Positions 18,467 to 26,303 of a DNA stretch of 64,000 bases are shown here, in pieces; positions within the stretch are counted from its first letter, which is position 1; every line of letters begins with the position of its first letter. The notes below the pieces were generated by a model, which was not told where the DNA came from, made no database searches, and was given only the letters and a program-made list of their open reading frames with translations. This DNA comes from Bog-473 sp963743785 (GTDB lineage Bacteria > Actinomycetota > Acidimicrobiia > Acidimicrobiales > RAAP-2): NCBI GenBank assembly GCA_963743785.1, contig CAVURD010000020.1, forward strand, positions 1-64,000, given 5' to 3'. The translations under genes were made by a program, and so were the position numbers.

Positions 18467-19294
18467 ATGGACAGCTTTGAGACCCTCCTCTATGAGGAGC
18501 AGGACGGTGTGGCTATCGTCACGCTCAATCGGCCGGAAGTCCACAACGCCTTCAACCTGGCCATGCAGGAAGAATTGCGTCAAGTCTGGCGGTCACTGCG
18601 AACGAATGAGGACGTGCGGGCGATCGTGCTGACCGGTGCTGGCGAAAAGGCCTTCTGTACCGGCATCGACCGGGCCGAGGCGATCCAAGAGGGCTATCTG
18701 GAGAAGCGTCGGGACCCGGCGACATCGACTGGTCGGGTATCGACCGCCTTCATGTACAACGATCCGGGATCGAACATCAATCCGAAGGCCAATGACCTGT
18801 GGAAGCCCGTGATCGCCGCCGTCAACGGGATGGCGTGCGGTGGCGCGCTCTACATGCTTGGTGAGTCCGACATCATCATCGCGGCGGAGCACGCCACGTT
18901 CTTCGACCCCCACGTCAGCTACGGCATGGTGGCTGGATTCGAGTCAACGCATTTGCTCCAGAAACTCCCTCTGGGTGAGACCCTGCGCGTGGCCCTGCTC
19001 GGCGCACATGAGCGGATGTCGGCTGCCCGGGCCCATCAGCTCGGACTCGTGTCCGAGGTCGTGCCGGCAGCTGAGCTCCTTGACCATGCCATGTGGATCG
19101 GGAACGCCATTGCGGCGTCGCCCGTTCTGGCCATTCAGGGCACGTTGCGAGCCGTCTGGATGGCGCATGAGGCCACGCGTAAACAGGCCCTCCAAGAGGT
19201 CTCCACCATCGTCTCGCTCGGGACCCAGTTCGAGAACATCGAGGAAGGCCAGAAATCCTTCCAGAACGCACGCCCGGAGTGGCGCCTGCGCTGA
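18467..19294 (+). CDS. Crotonase-superfamily protein, paralogue of the gene at 15372-16166
   Basis: A 275-residue crotonase-fold protein starting DSFETLLYEE, with VTLNRPEVHNAFN, GAGEKAFCTGIDR and VNGMACGGALYMLGESD. Large parts match the protein at 15372-16166, including LRTNEDVRAIVLTGAG and EHATFFDPHV. It shares the same atypical active site: Tyr where hydratases have the first glutamate and His (DPHVSYG) where they have the second. The pair probably arose by duplication and may act on related acyl-CoAs. ATG 18467 follows AAAGGGG; the frame is open upstream but unrelated. It has its own promoter region and no close downstream partner. Confidence 0.88.
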   Translation: MDSFETLLYEEQDGVAIVTLNRPEVHNAFNLAMQEELRQVWRSLRTNEDVRAIVLTGAGEKAFCTGIDRAEAIQEGYLEKRRDPATSTGRVSTAFMYNDPGSNINPKANDLWKPVIAAVNGMACGGALYMLGESDIIIAAEHATFFDPHVSYGMVAGFESTHLLQKLPLGETLRVALLGAHERMSAARAHQLGLVSEVVPAAELLDHAMWIGNAIAASPVLAIQGTLRAVWMAHEATRKQALQEVSTIVSLGTQFENIEEGQKSFQNARPEWRLR

Positions 19295-19641
19295 ATCACG
19301 GCCGCCGTCAGGGCACCTCGCATCGGCCGGGCGGGGATTGGACGATCCATCGTCCGCGGCAGCTGTCGGTAAGGCTTCATGTCGCGGCGCCCCCAGCCCT
19401 CGCTCCGCATGAGGTCGCGAAGATCGTTCTGGACCTTCTGTCCCCCCCATTTCGCGGGACCGAGGTCGGTCGATCACGGCTTTGGGGGTCGATAATTCCT
19501 GGTCGTGAGTTCGTGAGGACATGAAGTTCGTGACCGATCGTCCGAGGTCCGCTTCAAGGTTTCGGGGCACTACCCGATGGTCGGGTGGGTCCTATAAGAT
19601 CATTTTCATATGGCAAGAAGATCATTCTGGGGAGGAATCCA
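19295..19641. other. Intergenic region with promoter of the amidohydrolase gene
   Basis: Roughly 350 bp with no gene I can support. Its last 60 bp are clearly AT-richer than the surroundings and contain TATAAG at 19593-19598 as a candidate -10 element, a CATATGGCAAGAAG stretch, an exact copy of the recurring inverted repeat (19616-19628) and a strong ribosome-binding site GGGGAGGA just before the GTG at 19642. Confidence 0.5.
19616..19628. promoter_or_regulatory. Candidate TetR-type operator (AGAA-N5-TTCT)
   Basis: AGAA-GATCA-TTCT, an exact match to the recurring inverted repeat. It lies between the probable -10 region and the ribosome-binding site of the amidohydrolase gene, a place where a bound repressor would block transcription. 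Confidence 0.5.
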
Positions 19642-20944
19642 GTGAGCGAGGTCGACGATCTCATCCTGATCAGCGTCGATGACCACATCATTGAACCGCC
19701 CGATATCTTCGTGAACCACCTCCCGGCGGCCTATCAGGATCGCGCCCCCGAAATTGGTGCGGAACGATGAAGGTTCGGATGTCTGGGTCTATGGCCAGGT
19801 GGTCATGGAGACCGCTGCCCTCAACGCGGTGGCCGGGCGACCCCGGGAGGAGTACGGGCTCGAACCCCAGAGCCTCGATGAGGTACGGCCCGGCTGCTAC
19901 GACGTGCATGAGCGGGTGAAGGACATGAATGCCGGCGGCGTCCTGGCTTCCATGAATTTTCCGTCCTTTCCAACGTTCACGGCACGGGTGTTCGCCAATG
20001 AGGACACCGACCTTTCATTGGCCCTGGTGCGCGCCTACAACGACTGGCACATTGACGAGTGGTGTGGACAGTATCCGGGGCGCTTTATCCCGATGGCCGT
20101 CCCCGTGATCTGGGACGTGGAGCAAACCGCAGCGGAAATACGGCGGGTGGCCGACAAGGGGTGCCACTCCCTGAGCTTCACGGAGAATCCCGCCGCGCTG
20201 GGCTATCCGAGTTTTCACGATGACTACTGGGACCCGGTGTGGCGTGCATGTTGCGATACCGGGACGGTCCTGGCAATCCATCTCGGCTCTTCGGGGCGGC
20301 TCTCCATCCCCGCCGTCGATTCGCCCCCGGACGTCATGATCACGCTCCAGCCCATGAACATCCAATCCGCCGCCGCTGATCTGCTGTGGTCCCGCGTCAT
20401 CAAGAAATTCCCGGCGATTCGTATTGCCCTCTCTGAAGGTGGGACCGGTTGGGTCCCCTACTTCCTCGAGCGGCTCGACCGGACCTACGAGATGCACCGA
20501 GCCTGGACGCTGCAGGACTTTGGCGATCGCCTACCCAGTGAGGTATTCCGCGAGCACTTCCTGACCTGTTTCATCAGCGACGGAGTGGGGATCGAGCTGC
20601 GCGAACGCATCGGCATCGACAACATCGCCTGGGAGGCGGACTATCCGCACAGCGACTCGCTGTGGCCTCTGGCGCCCGAGGAGTTGCATGCCGCCTTCAC
20701 CAAGAATGGGGTGACCGACGATCAGGCTGGCAAGATCACGCACGAGAACGCCGTGCATTGGTTCTCATTCGATCCCTTTTCCCACGTCCCCAGGGCAGAG
20801 GCAACGGTGGGAGCGCTGCGGGCAAAGGCGGCCGGGCACGATGTGTCAACGATGTCTCGCAGCACCAGGGTCCGGACGCCTGACGAAAAGCTCGAAGGGT
20901 TTCGCAGTCGAGCCATTCGCGCTGTCGCTGCCCAAGGCAGCTGA
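19642..20944 (+). pseudogene. Amidohydrolase family 2 gene with a one-base frameshift in a C5 run
   Basis: A TIM-barrel amidohydrolase of about 430 residues once the frame is repaired. GTG 19642, with GGGGAGGA upstream, opens SEVDDLILISVDDHIIEPPD, whose D-x-H and EPP are the N-terminal metal-site signature. The frame then breaks in CCCCC at 19745-19749: removing one C joins AYQDRAP to KLVRNDEGSDVWVYG, and the remainder reads normally (NAVAGRPREEYGLEP, RPGCYDVHERVKDMN, SEGGTGWVPYF, WEADYPHSD). A homopolymer indel is the simplest reading, and a sequencing error is likely. Similar genes lie at 3269 and 54668. It converges on the GntR regulator with a 21-bp gap. Confidence 0.82.
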
Positions 20945-20965
20945 TTGTCGGGCGCCGCACCCCGG

Positions 20966-21634
20966 CTACTCGCTTGCCGATTGGACTCTTGTCCTCGTCT
21001 CTCGCAGCCAATCGCCAAGGGCGGCACCCGCCTCGAGCACGTGGAGCTCGGTCAGCGTACGAGCCGCCGCGCTGTCACCGCCGTCGAACGCTTCGAGCAT
21101 GGCGGCATGCTCGGCCTGGCTCCGTCTCACTTGCTCCGGGAACAGTTCGAAGTAGCTGGCGGGGACCACCCGCACGGCTTGGCGCAGGTAGACCAACAGA
21201 CGCCGGGATCCCGAAGCCAGATTGACGGCGCGATGAAAGCCCCAGTTGGCCGCCACGATGTCTTCGACATCGGCATCGGCGACGTCGTCGGCCAGGTGGT
21301 GCAGATGCTCACGTTGGGCTCCATTCATTCTGGCCGTAGCCCACTCGGCGGCCTTGCCGGCCAGCGTGGCCAGCACGGCGAAGTTGTCGACGGCGTCCTC
21401 GGGAGTGAGCCCTTGCACCGTGATCCCGCTCCGCGGTGTCACAGTGACCAGCCCTTCATACGAGAGGGCCAGCAGTGCCTCGCGGACCGGCGTACGGCTG
21501 ATGCCGAATTCCCGGGTGATTTCGTCCAGATCGAGTCGGGTGCCTGGCTGCAATCGGCCCGTAAGGATCCGATCGCGCAGCTCTCGAGCGGCTCGGTCAC
21601 GCACGGTCCCGCCCATCAGCTTGATATCTGACAT
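20966..21634 (-). CDS. GntR-family transcriptional regulator, FCD (FadR) subgroup
   Basis: A 222-residue regulator. Residues 10-75 form the winged helix-turn-helix (RDRILTGRLQPGTRLDLDEITREFGISRTPVREAL), and residues about 85-215 form the all-helical FCD effector domain with the metal/acid-binding histidines in FHRAV and EHAAMLEAF. FCD regulators sense small organic acids or acyl-CoAs and usually repress the adjacent catabolic operon. This gene is divergent from the monooxygenase operon at 21694. The ATG at 21634 lies inside a near-perfect inverted repeat; ATG 21616 would leave that repeat wholly upstream and is a serious alternative. No clear ribosome-binding site precedes either. Confidence 0.9.
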   Translation of the reverse strand: MSDIKLMGGTVRDRAARELRDRILTGRLQPGTRLDLDEITREFGISRTPVREALLALSYEGLVTVTPRSGITVQGLTPEDAVDNFAVLATLAGKAAEWATARMNGAQREHLHHLADDVADADVEDIVAANWGFHRAVNLASGSRRLLVYLRQAVRVVPASYFELFPEQVRRSQAEHAAMLEAFDGGDSAAARTLTELHVLEAGAALGDWLRETRTRVQSASE

Positions 21635-21643
21635 ATCAGATAT
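21624..21643. promoter_or_regulatory. Inverted repeat, probable operator of the GntR regulator
   Basis: Arms ATATCTGA and TCAGATAT are perfect 8-bp complements around a 4-bp spacer CATA. The site lies between the GntR gene and the divergent operon starting at 21694 and overlaps the annotated GntR start codon. The position is right for autoregulation plus control of the operon. Binding by this regulator is inference. Confidence 0.6.
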
Positions 21644-21693
21644 TACATTTCAGTTGGTCAGTAAAGTCAACAACAGGGAGCGCGCTCGTCACC

Positions 21694-23040
21694 ATGGGGA
21701 AACGGCAGATGTCATTGGTTGGTTTCATGCAGGCGGGGAGCACGACCGTCTATGCGGGGTCGTGGCGCCATCCTGCCACCGAGCACGGGTTCCTCGATGC
21801 CAGCTACTACGCCAAGTTGGGTCGCACGCTCGAAGAGGGCTGCTTTGACATGATGTTCTTCGACGATCGCTTGGCCATGCCTGGGATCTACGGCGGTTCG
21901 GTGGCTGATGCCGTACGGCTCGGGGCACGACCCGTCAAGCTCGATCTGAGCATCGTCCTCGGCGTGGTGGCCGGAGCAACCGAACGGATCGGCCTGGGCG
22001 CGACGTACTCGACCACCTACTACTCGCCCTTCCATGTGGCTCGGACCTTTGCCACGCTGGACCACCTGTCCGGCGGCCGAGCCGCCTGGAACGTGGTCAC
22101 GTCGGTCAACGACAGTGAGGCGCAGAACTACGGTCTCAAGGAACACCTCGCTCACGATGCCCGCTATGACCGAGCCGATGAGTTCCTGGAAGCGACGACC
22201 GGACTCTGGGACACCTGGGAGGACGACGCCCTGGTGCTCGACCGGGCCAGGGGCTACTTCGCCGACCCCGACAAGGTCCACGAACTCAACTACGAAGGCG
22301 AGTGGTTCAGCGTCCGGGGACCACTCACGGTTCCGAGGTCGCCTCAGGGGCGACCGTTGCTGATGCAAGCTGGCTCATCCGGTCGCGGCCGTGACTTTGC
22401 CGCCCGCTGGGCCGAGCTGATCTTCTCGGGTGATCCCGACATCGACATCGCCAAGGCACACTACAAGGATCAAAAGGAAATTCTTGACTCGGTCGGCCGT
22501 GACCCGCAGTCGGTCAAGATGCTGCCAATGGTGTACACCGTCGTCGGCGAATCACACGCCCAGGCCGAAGAGCGCGAACAACTCTTCCTCAATGAATTGG
22601 TAGATCCCCAGGCCTCGTTGGTCTTGCTGTCCGAACTGATGAACTACGACTTCTCCGGACTGGCACTCGACGCACCTGTGACAGACGAACTCATCGAGTC
22701 TGTCTCGGGTATCCGTGGCTTGGTGCAGAATCTGCGTACGCACATCGGGGACAAGATCACATTGGCCGACCTGGCTGGTCACCGTGCCACCCTGCTTCAG
22801 GGTCCTCGTTTCGTCGGCAGCGGGGTCGAAGTGGCCGACCAGATGGAAGCCTGGATGGAAGCCGACGCCTGCGATGGCTTCGTGATTGCCGCCACCCATT
22901 CGCCCGGCGCCTACGAGGATATGACGCGCCTCGTGGTGCCCGAACTCCAGCGTCGGGGCGTCTTCCGTGAAAAGTACACCGGCGAGACGTTGCGCGACAC
23001 GCTGGGCATCGCCCGCCCCACGGTATCCGCGCATGGCTGA
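21694..23040 (+). CDS. LLM-class FMN-dependent monooxygenase (NtaA/SnaA/DszA type)
   Basis: A 448-residue flavin monooxygenase of the long luciferase-like subgroup that uses FMNH2 from a separate reductase. Landmarks: MSLVGFMQAGS, SSWRHP-like GSWRHPATEHGFLD, MMFFDDRLAMPGIYGG, TYSTTYYSPFHVARTFATLDHLSGGRAAWNVVTS, the DRADEFLE helix and QAGSSGRGRDFAA. Relatives oxidise nitrilotriacetate, pristinamycin or dibenzothiophene sulfone. Here the substrate is unknown, and a C-S, C-N or Baeyer-Villiger-like cleavage is possible. No flavin reductase gene is nearby. ATG 21694 begins the conserved GKRQMSLVGF; ATG 21709 is an alternative. First gene of a tightly packed operon under the GntR site. Confidence 0.87.
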   Translation: MGKRQMSLVGFMQAGSTTVYAGSWRHPATEHGFLDASYYAKLGRTLEEGCFDMMFFDDRLAMPGIYGGSVADAVRLGARPVKLDLSIVLGVVAGATERIGLGATYSTTYYSPFHVARTFATLDHLSGGRAAWNVVTSVNDSEAQNYGLKEHLAHDARYDRADEFLEATTGLWDTWEDDALVLDRARGYFADPDKVHELNYEGEWFSVRGPLTVPRSPQGRPLLMQAGSSGRGRDFAARWAELIFSGDPDIDIAKAHYKDQKEILDSVGRDPQSVKMLPMVYTVVGESHAQAEEREQLFLNELVDPQASLVLLSELMNYDFSGLALDAPVTDELIESVSGIRGLVQNLRTHIGDKITLADLAGHRATLLQGPRFVGSGVEVADQMEAWMEADACDGFVIAATHSPGAYEDMTRLVVPELQRRGVFREKYTGETLRDTLGIARPTVSAHG

Positions 23041-24235
23041 TCGTCCGAGCGCGCTGGAAGGCATTCGGGTCATCGATGCGGCCACTCTGGCCGCCGGCCC
23101 GTTGGTGGCCACGGCCATGGGCGAATTCGGCGCCGAGGTCATCAAGGTGGAGCAACCGGGGGCGGGTGACCCGCTCCGCACCTGGGGTGACCGCAAGAAC
23201 GACATCGGCCTGGTCTGGAAGAGCATGAGCCGCAACAAGCGCTGTGTCACGTTGGATCTGCGCCAAGCCGAAGGCCAGGAGATCTTCCATCAGTTGCTCG
23301 AAGTCAGCGACGTGGTGATCGTCGGTAATCGACCGAGTGCCCTGAAGCGCTGGGGCATTGATTACGAGTCGATCCGCCAGCGCCATCCTCACGTGATCAT
23401 GCTGCACGTCAGCGGGTTCGGCGGGGGCGGCCCGAAGAGCGACAATCCCGGGTTTGGCACGCTGGCCGAAGGCATGAGCGGATTTGCCCATGTGACCGGG
23501 CAGCCCGACGGACCTCCGACGCTGCCACCGTTCATGTTGGCCGATGGGGTGGCGGCGATGGCCGCCACCTACGCCGTGATGATGGCGCTCTACCATCGCG
23601 ATGTCCATCACGGCACCGGTCAGCTGGTCGACGTCAACCTGATCGAACCGCTGGCCCGCCTGATCGAGTCGTCCACGCTGGCCTACGACCAATTGGGAAC
23701 CATTCCCGGCCGGGTGGGCAACCTCCTCGCCGCCAGCGCGCCCCGCAACGCCTACCAGACGTCGGACGGGAAGTGGCTGGCCATGTCGAGCGCCTCTCAC
23801 AACATGGCCGCCCGGGTTTACCGCGCCATTGATCGCCCCGACTTGGCGGAGAATCCGGACTACGTCGATTCGTTGTCCCGAAAAGAGCGGGGGGAAGAGA
23901 TCGACTCCTTGGTGGCCGACTGGGTACGTCGGCACACCCTCGATGAGGCCATGTCGGTTTTCACCCGGGCCGAGGTGGCGGCCGCCCCGATCTACGATGC
24001 CCAACAACTGATGGAGGACGAGCATCTCCGTTCTCGGGGAACGTTCGTACCCTTCGATGATCCCGGCCTGGGGCCGATGAAGGTGCAGGCCCCGGTGGCC
24101 GTGATGAACGAAACTCCGGGACACATTGCGCATCTGGGCCGCGATTTGGGCGCAGACAGCGATGCCGTGTTTGGCGAGTTGCTTCATATCGAACCCGAGC
24201 GCCTGGCTGCCTTGCGTGCGGCCGGGGTCATCTGA
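23033..24235 (+). CDS. CaiB/BaiF family III CoA-transferase
   Basis: A 400-residue family III CoA-transferase. Landmarks: ALEGIRVIDAATLAAGPLVATAMGEFGAEVIKVEQPGAGDPLR, NKRCVTLDLRQAEG, SGFGGGGPKSD, and the catalytic-aspartate segment PPFMLADGVAAMAATYAV, where the Asp of LAD corresponds to the residue that carries the acyl anhydride. Moves CoA between carboxylates (or racemises 2-methylacyl-CoAs in related enzymes). The ATG overlaps the last 8 bp of the monooxygenase gene, which implies translational coupling. It is a natural activation step for an acid made by the monooxygenase. Confidence 0.9.
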   Translation: MADRPSALEGIRVIDAATLAAGPLVATAMGEFGAEVIKVEQPGAGDPLRTWGDRKNDIGLVWKSMSRNKRCVTLDLRQAEGQEIFHQLLEVSDVVIVGNRPSALKRWGIDYESIRQRHPHVIMLHVSGFGGGGPKSDNPGFGTLAEGMSGFAHVTGQPDGPPTLPPFMLADGVAAMAATYAVMMALYHRDVHHGTGQLVDVNLIEPLARLIESSTLAYDQLGTIPGRVGNLLAASAPRNAYQTSDGKWLAMSSASHNMAARVYRAIDRPDLAENPDYVDSLSRKERGEEIDSLVADWVRRHTLDEAMSVFTRAEVAAAPIYDAQQLMEDEHLRSRGTFVPFDDPGLGPMKVQAPVAVMNETPGHIAHLGRDLGADSDAVFGELLHIEPERLAALRAAGVI

Positions 24236-24240
24236 GCACG

Positions 24241-25185
24241 ATGCACCTGGAGGCAGCAGTGCACAACGAACCGCGAGCCCGACGATCAGAGCTGGCGACG
24301 CCGGCCAGCAGCGAGAAGATGTGTGAGAAGGCGTCGACGTCCGGTGCCGATCTGGTCTTTCTCGATCTCGAAGATGCCTGTGCACCAGCCATGAAGGAAG
24401 CGGCCCGCGGCATCGCCGTCGGGGCCTTGACCGGCTGCGATTGGGGCCACACTGTCCGAGCGGTCCGGATCAACGGTCTCGACACGCCGTGGTGTCACGG
24501 CGACATCATTGAAGTCGTGACGGGAGCCCGGGAATCTCTCGACGTGATCATTGTCCCCAAGGCTCGATCGGCCCGTGACGTCTGGTGGGTCGATGTGCTC
24601 CTGACCCAACTGGAGGCGAAGTTGCGACTGACCAGGCGCATCGGACTCGAGGTACTGATTGAGGAAGCAGAGGGCCTTTGCAATGCCGCCGAGATTGGCC
24701 GATCGAGTCCTCGGCTCGAGGCCATCATTTTCGGCGCCGGGGATCTCTCGGCCTCACTGCGAGCACGGGTCGACGGCAATTTCGATCCGGTGGGCGACTA
24801 TCCCGGCGACTTCTGGCACTTTGCCCGGGTCCAGGTCCTGGCCGCGGCTCGGGGGGCGGGCATTGACGCCATTGACGCCCCGTACCCGGCCTACCAGGAC
24901 CCGGACGGCTATCGGCGGGCGGCCCTGCAGGCCAGCTTGCTGGGCTTCGACGGGAAATGGGCCATTCATCCCTCGCAGATCGCCATCGCGCACGACGTCT
25001 TTTCGCCCACCGAGCTGGAAATCGCCGAGGCTCGTGCATCAATGGCCACCTATGGGGCCGCCGAGGCCGAAGGCGTGGGTGCGATCGGGCGGGACGGCAA
25101 ACTGGTCGATGCGGCACACATGCGTCTGGCCGCCAATGTGCTTCACAAGGCGGCCCTCGCCGAAGGCGCCTCGGGGCAGTCATAA
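24241..25185 (+). CDS. CitE/HpcH-like lyase (malyl-CoA or beta-methylmalyl-CoA lyase type)
   Basis: A 314-residue TIM-barrel lyase of the HpcH/HpaI-CitE group. RRSELATPASSEKMCEKA, VFLDLEDACAP (Asp42, Glu44, Asp45), AVRINGLDTPWCHGD, the metal-binding glutamate in LEVLIEEAEGL, FGAGDLSASL and GFDGKWAIHPSQI are hallmarks of malyl-CoA/beta-methylmalyl-CoA lyases. These split or form 3-hydroxyacyl-CoA with glyoxylate by a Mg-dependent Claisen mechanism. It starts 5 bp after the CoA-transferase stop, so its substrate is probably the CoA ester made by that enzyme (inference). The N-terminal ATG gives a short tail before the first strand. Confidence 0.88.
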   Translation: MHLEAAVHNEPRARRSELATPASSEKMCEKASTSGADLVFLDLEDACAPAMKEAARGIAVGALTGCDWGHTVRAVRINGLDTPWCHGDIIEVVTGARESLDVIIVPKARSARDVWWVDVLLTQLEAKLRLTRRIGLEVLIEEAEGLCNAAEIGRSSPRLEAIIFGAGDLSASLRARVDGNFDPVGDYPGDFWHFARVQVLAAARGAGIDAIDAPYPAYQDPDGYRRAALQASLLGFDGKWAIHPSQIAIAHDVFSPTELEIAEARASMATYGAAEAEGVGAIGRDGKLVDAAHMRLAANVLHKAALAEGASGQS

Positions 25186-25247
25186 CCAGAGCCAATCGAC
25201 CGGGACCGGGATGCCATAACAATGATGTACAGGGAACGTGGGCAGCG

Positions 25248-26303
25248 GTGAGCGACGTCACACCGAAGTATCGCGTCGTGCAATGGGCGACCGGCAATAT
25301 CGGTGCACGGTCACTGCGGGGCGTGATCGATCATCCTGCCCTGGCGCTGGTCGGACTCCACGTCCACTCCCCCGACAAGGCCGGACGCGACGCCGGCGAG
25401 CTCTGCGATCGCCCGCCCACCGGCATCGTAGCCACGACGGACATCGAGGCGGTGCTCGCTCTCAAGGCCGATTGCGTGTTGTACATGGCGCGAGATTGCA
25501 ACTACGACGAAATCAGCCGCATTCTGGAATCGGGCACCAACGTGGTGACCACCCGGGGCGAATTCCATCATCCGGGCAGCATGGATCCGGAGCATCGGGC
25601 CCAGGTCGAAGCGGCCTGCCGACGGGGTGGGACCTCCATTCACAGCACCGGGAGCAGCCCCGGCTTCATCTCGGAAGCGGTGCCTCTGGTGCTGGCCTCG
25701 ATTCAGCGCCGGCTCGATCACTTGGCCATTGAAGAGTTTGCCGATCTTTCGCAGCGACCGTCGCCGGATCTGCTCTTTGCCCTGATGGGCTTCGGCAGCA
25801 ACCCAGCCGACTTTGATCACGGGCGCTGGAGCCATGGAGGCGAGAGTTTCGGACCGTCACTGCGCCTGGTGGCCGAGGCGCTTTCCGCCCCCCTCGACGC
25901 GCTGGAAGCCAGCGGCGAGGTGGCCGTGGCCACCGGGCGGACCGAGATCGCCGCCGGCACCATCGAGGCTGGCACCATCGCCGCCCAACGGCTCAAGGTG
26001 GATGGCCTGCGAGCGGGCCGGCCCTTCTTGACCTTCTCCGCCATGTGGTACTGCACCACCGACATCGAGCCGGCCTGGCAGCCCCGGTCGACCGGTTGGC
26101 GGATCTCGGTGGCGGGGGACGCTCCGTTGGACGTCGAGATGCGTCTGGCCATCCCCCTCTCCGACATGGCCCAGCTCTCGCCCGGCTACACGGCCAACCG
26201 GGCCGTGAACGCGGTGCCGATGGTCTGTGCGGCCACACCGGGCATTCGCACGACCATCGATCTGCCGCAGATCATCGCCAACCTGGGGCCAGGATATTCG
26301 TGA
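25248..26303 (+). CDS. DapB-fold NAD(P)-dependent oxidoreductase (2,4-diaminopentanoate dehydrogenase-like)
   Basis: A 351-residue protein with an N-terminal Rossmann domain (YRVVQWATGNIGARSLRGVIDHPALALVGLHVHSPDKAGRDAGEL) resembling dihydrodipicolinate reductase, then NVVTTRGEFHHPG and STGSSPGFISEAVPL, and a C-terminal catalytic domain. Members are common in actinobacterial catabolic clusters and mostly uncharacterised; one branch is 2,4-diaminopentanoate dehydrogenase. It probably oxidises or reduces a pathway intermediate with NAD(P). GTG 25248 was selected because SDVTPKYRVV begins the first strand. The stop codon overlaps the GTG of the next gene, so the two are translationally coupled. 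Confidence 0.84.
   Translation: MSDVTPKYRVVQWATGNIGARSLRGVIDHPALALVGLHVHSPDKAGRDAGELCDRPPTGIVATTDIEAVLALKADCVLYMARDCNYDEISRILESGTNVVTTRGEFHHPGSMDPEHRAQVEAACRRGGTSIHSTGSSPGFISEAVPLVLASIQRRLDHLAIEEFADLSQRPSPDLLFALMGFGSNPADFDHGRWSHGGESFGPSLRLVAEALSAPLDALEASGEVAVATGRTEIAAGTIEAGTIAAQRLKVDGLRAGRPFLTFSAMWYCTTDIEPAWQPRSTGWRISVAGDAPLDVEMRLAIPLSDMAQLSPGYTANRAVNAVPMVCAATPGIRTTIDLPQIIANLGPGYS

Noticed and set aside
18944..19570. Minus-strand frame running from the crotonase into the gap before 19642
   Set aside because: Most of it is antisense to the crotonase and the rest lacks codon bias or motifs.
22757..24385. A 542-codon minus-strand open frame opposite the CoA-transferase
   Set aside because: Low-complexity composition and full overlap with two well-defined plus-strand genes.
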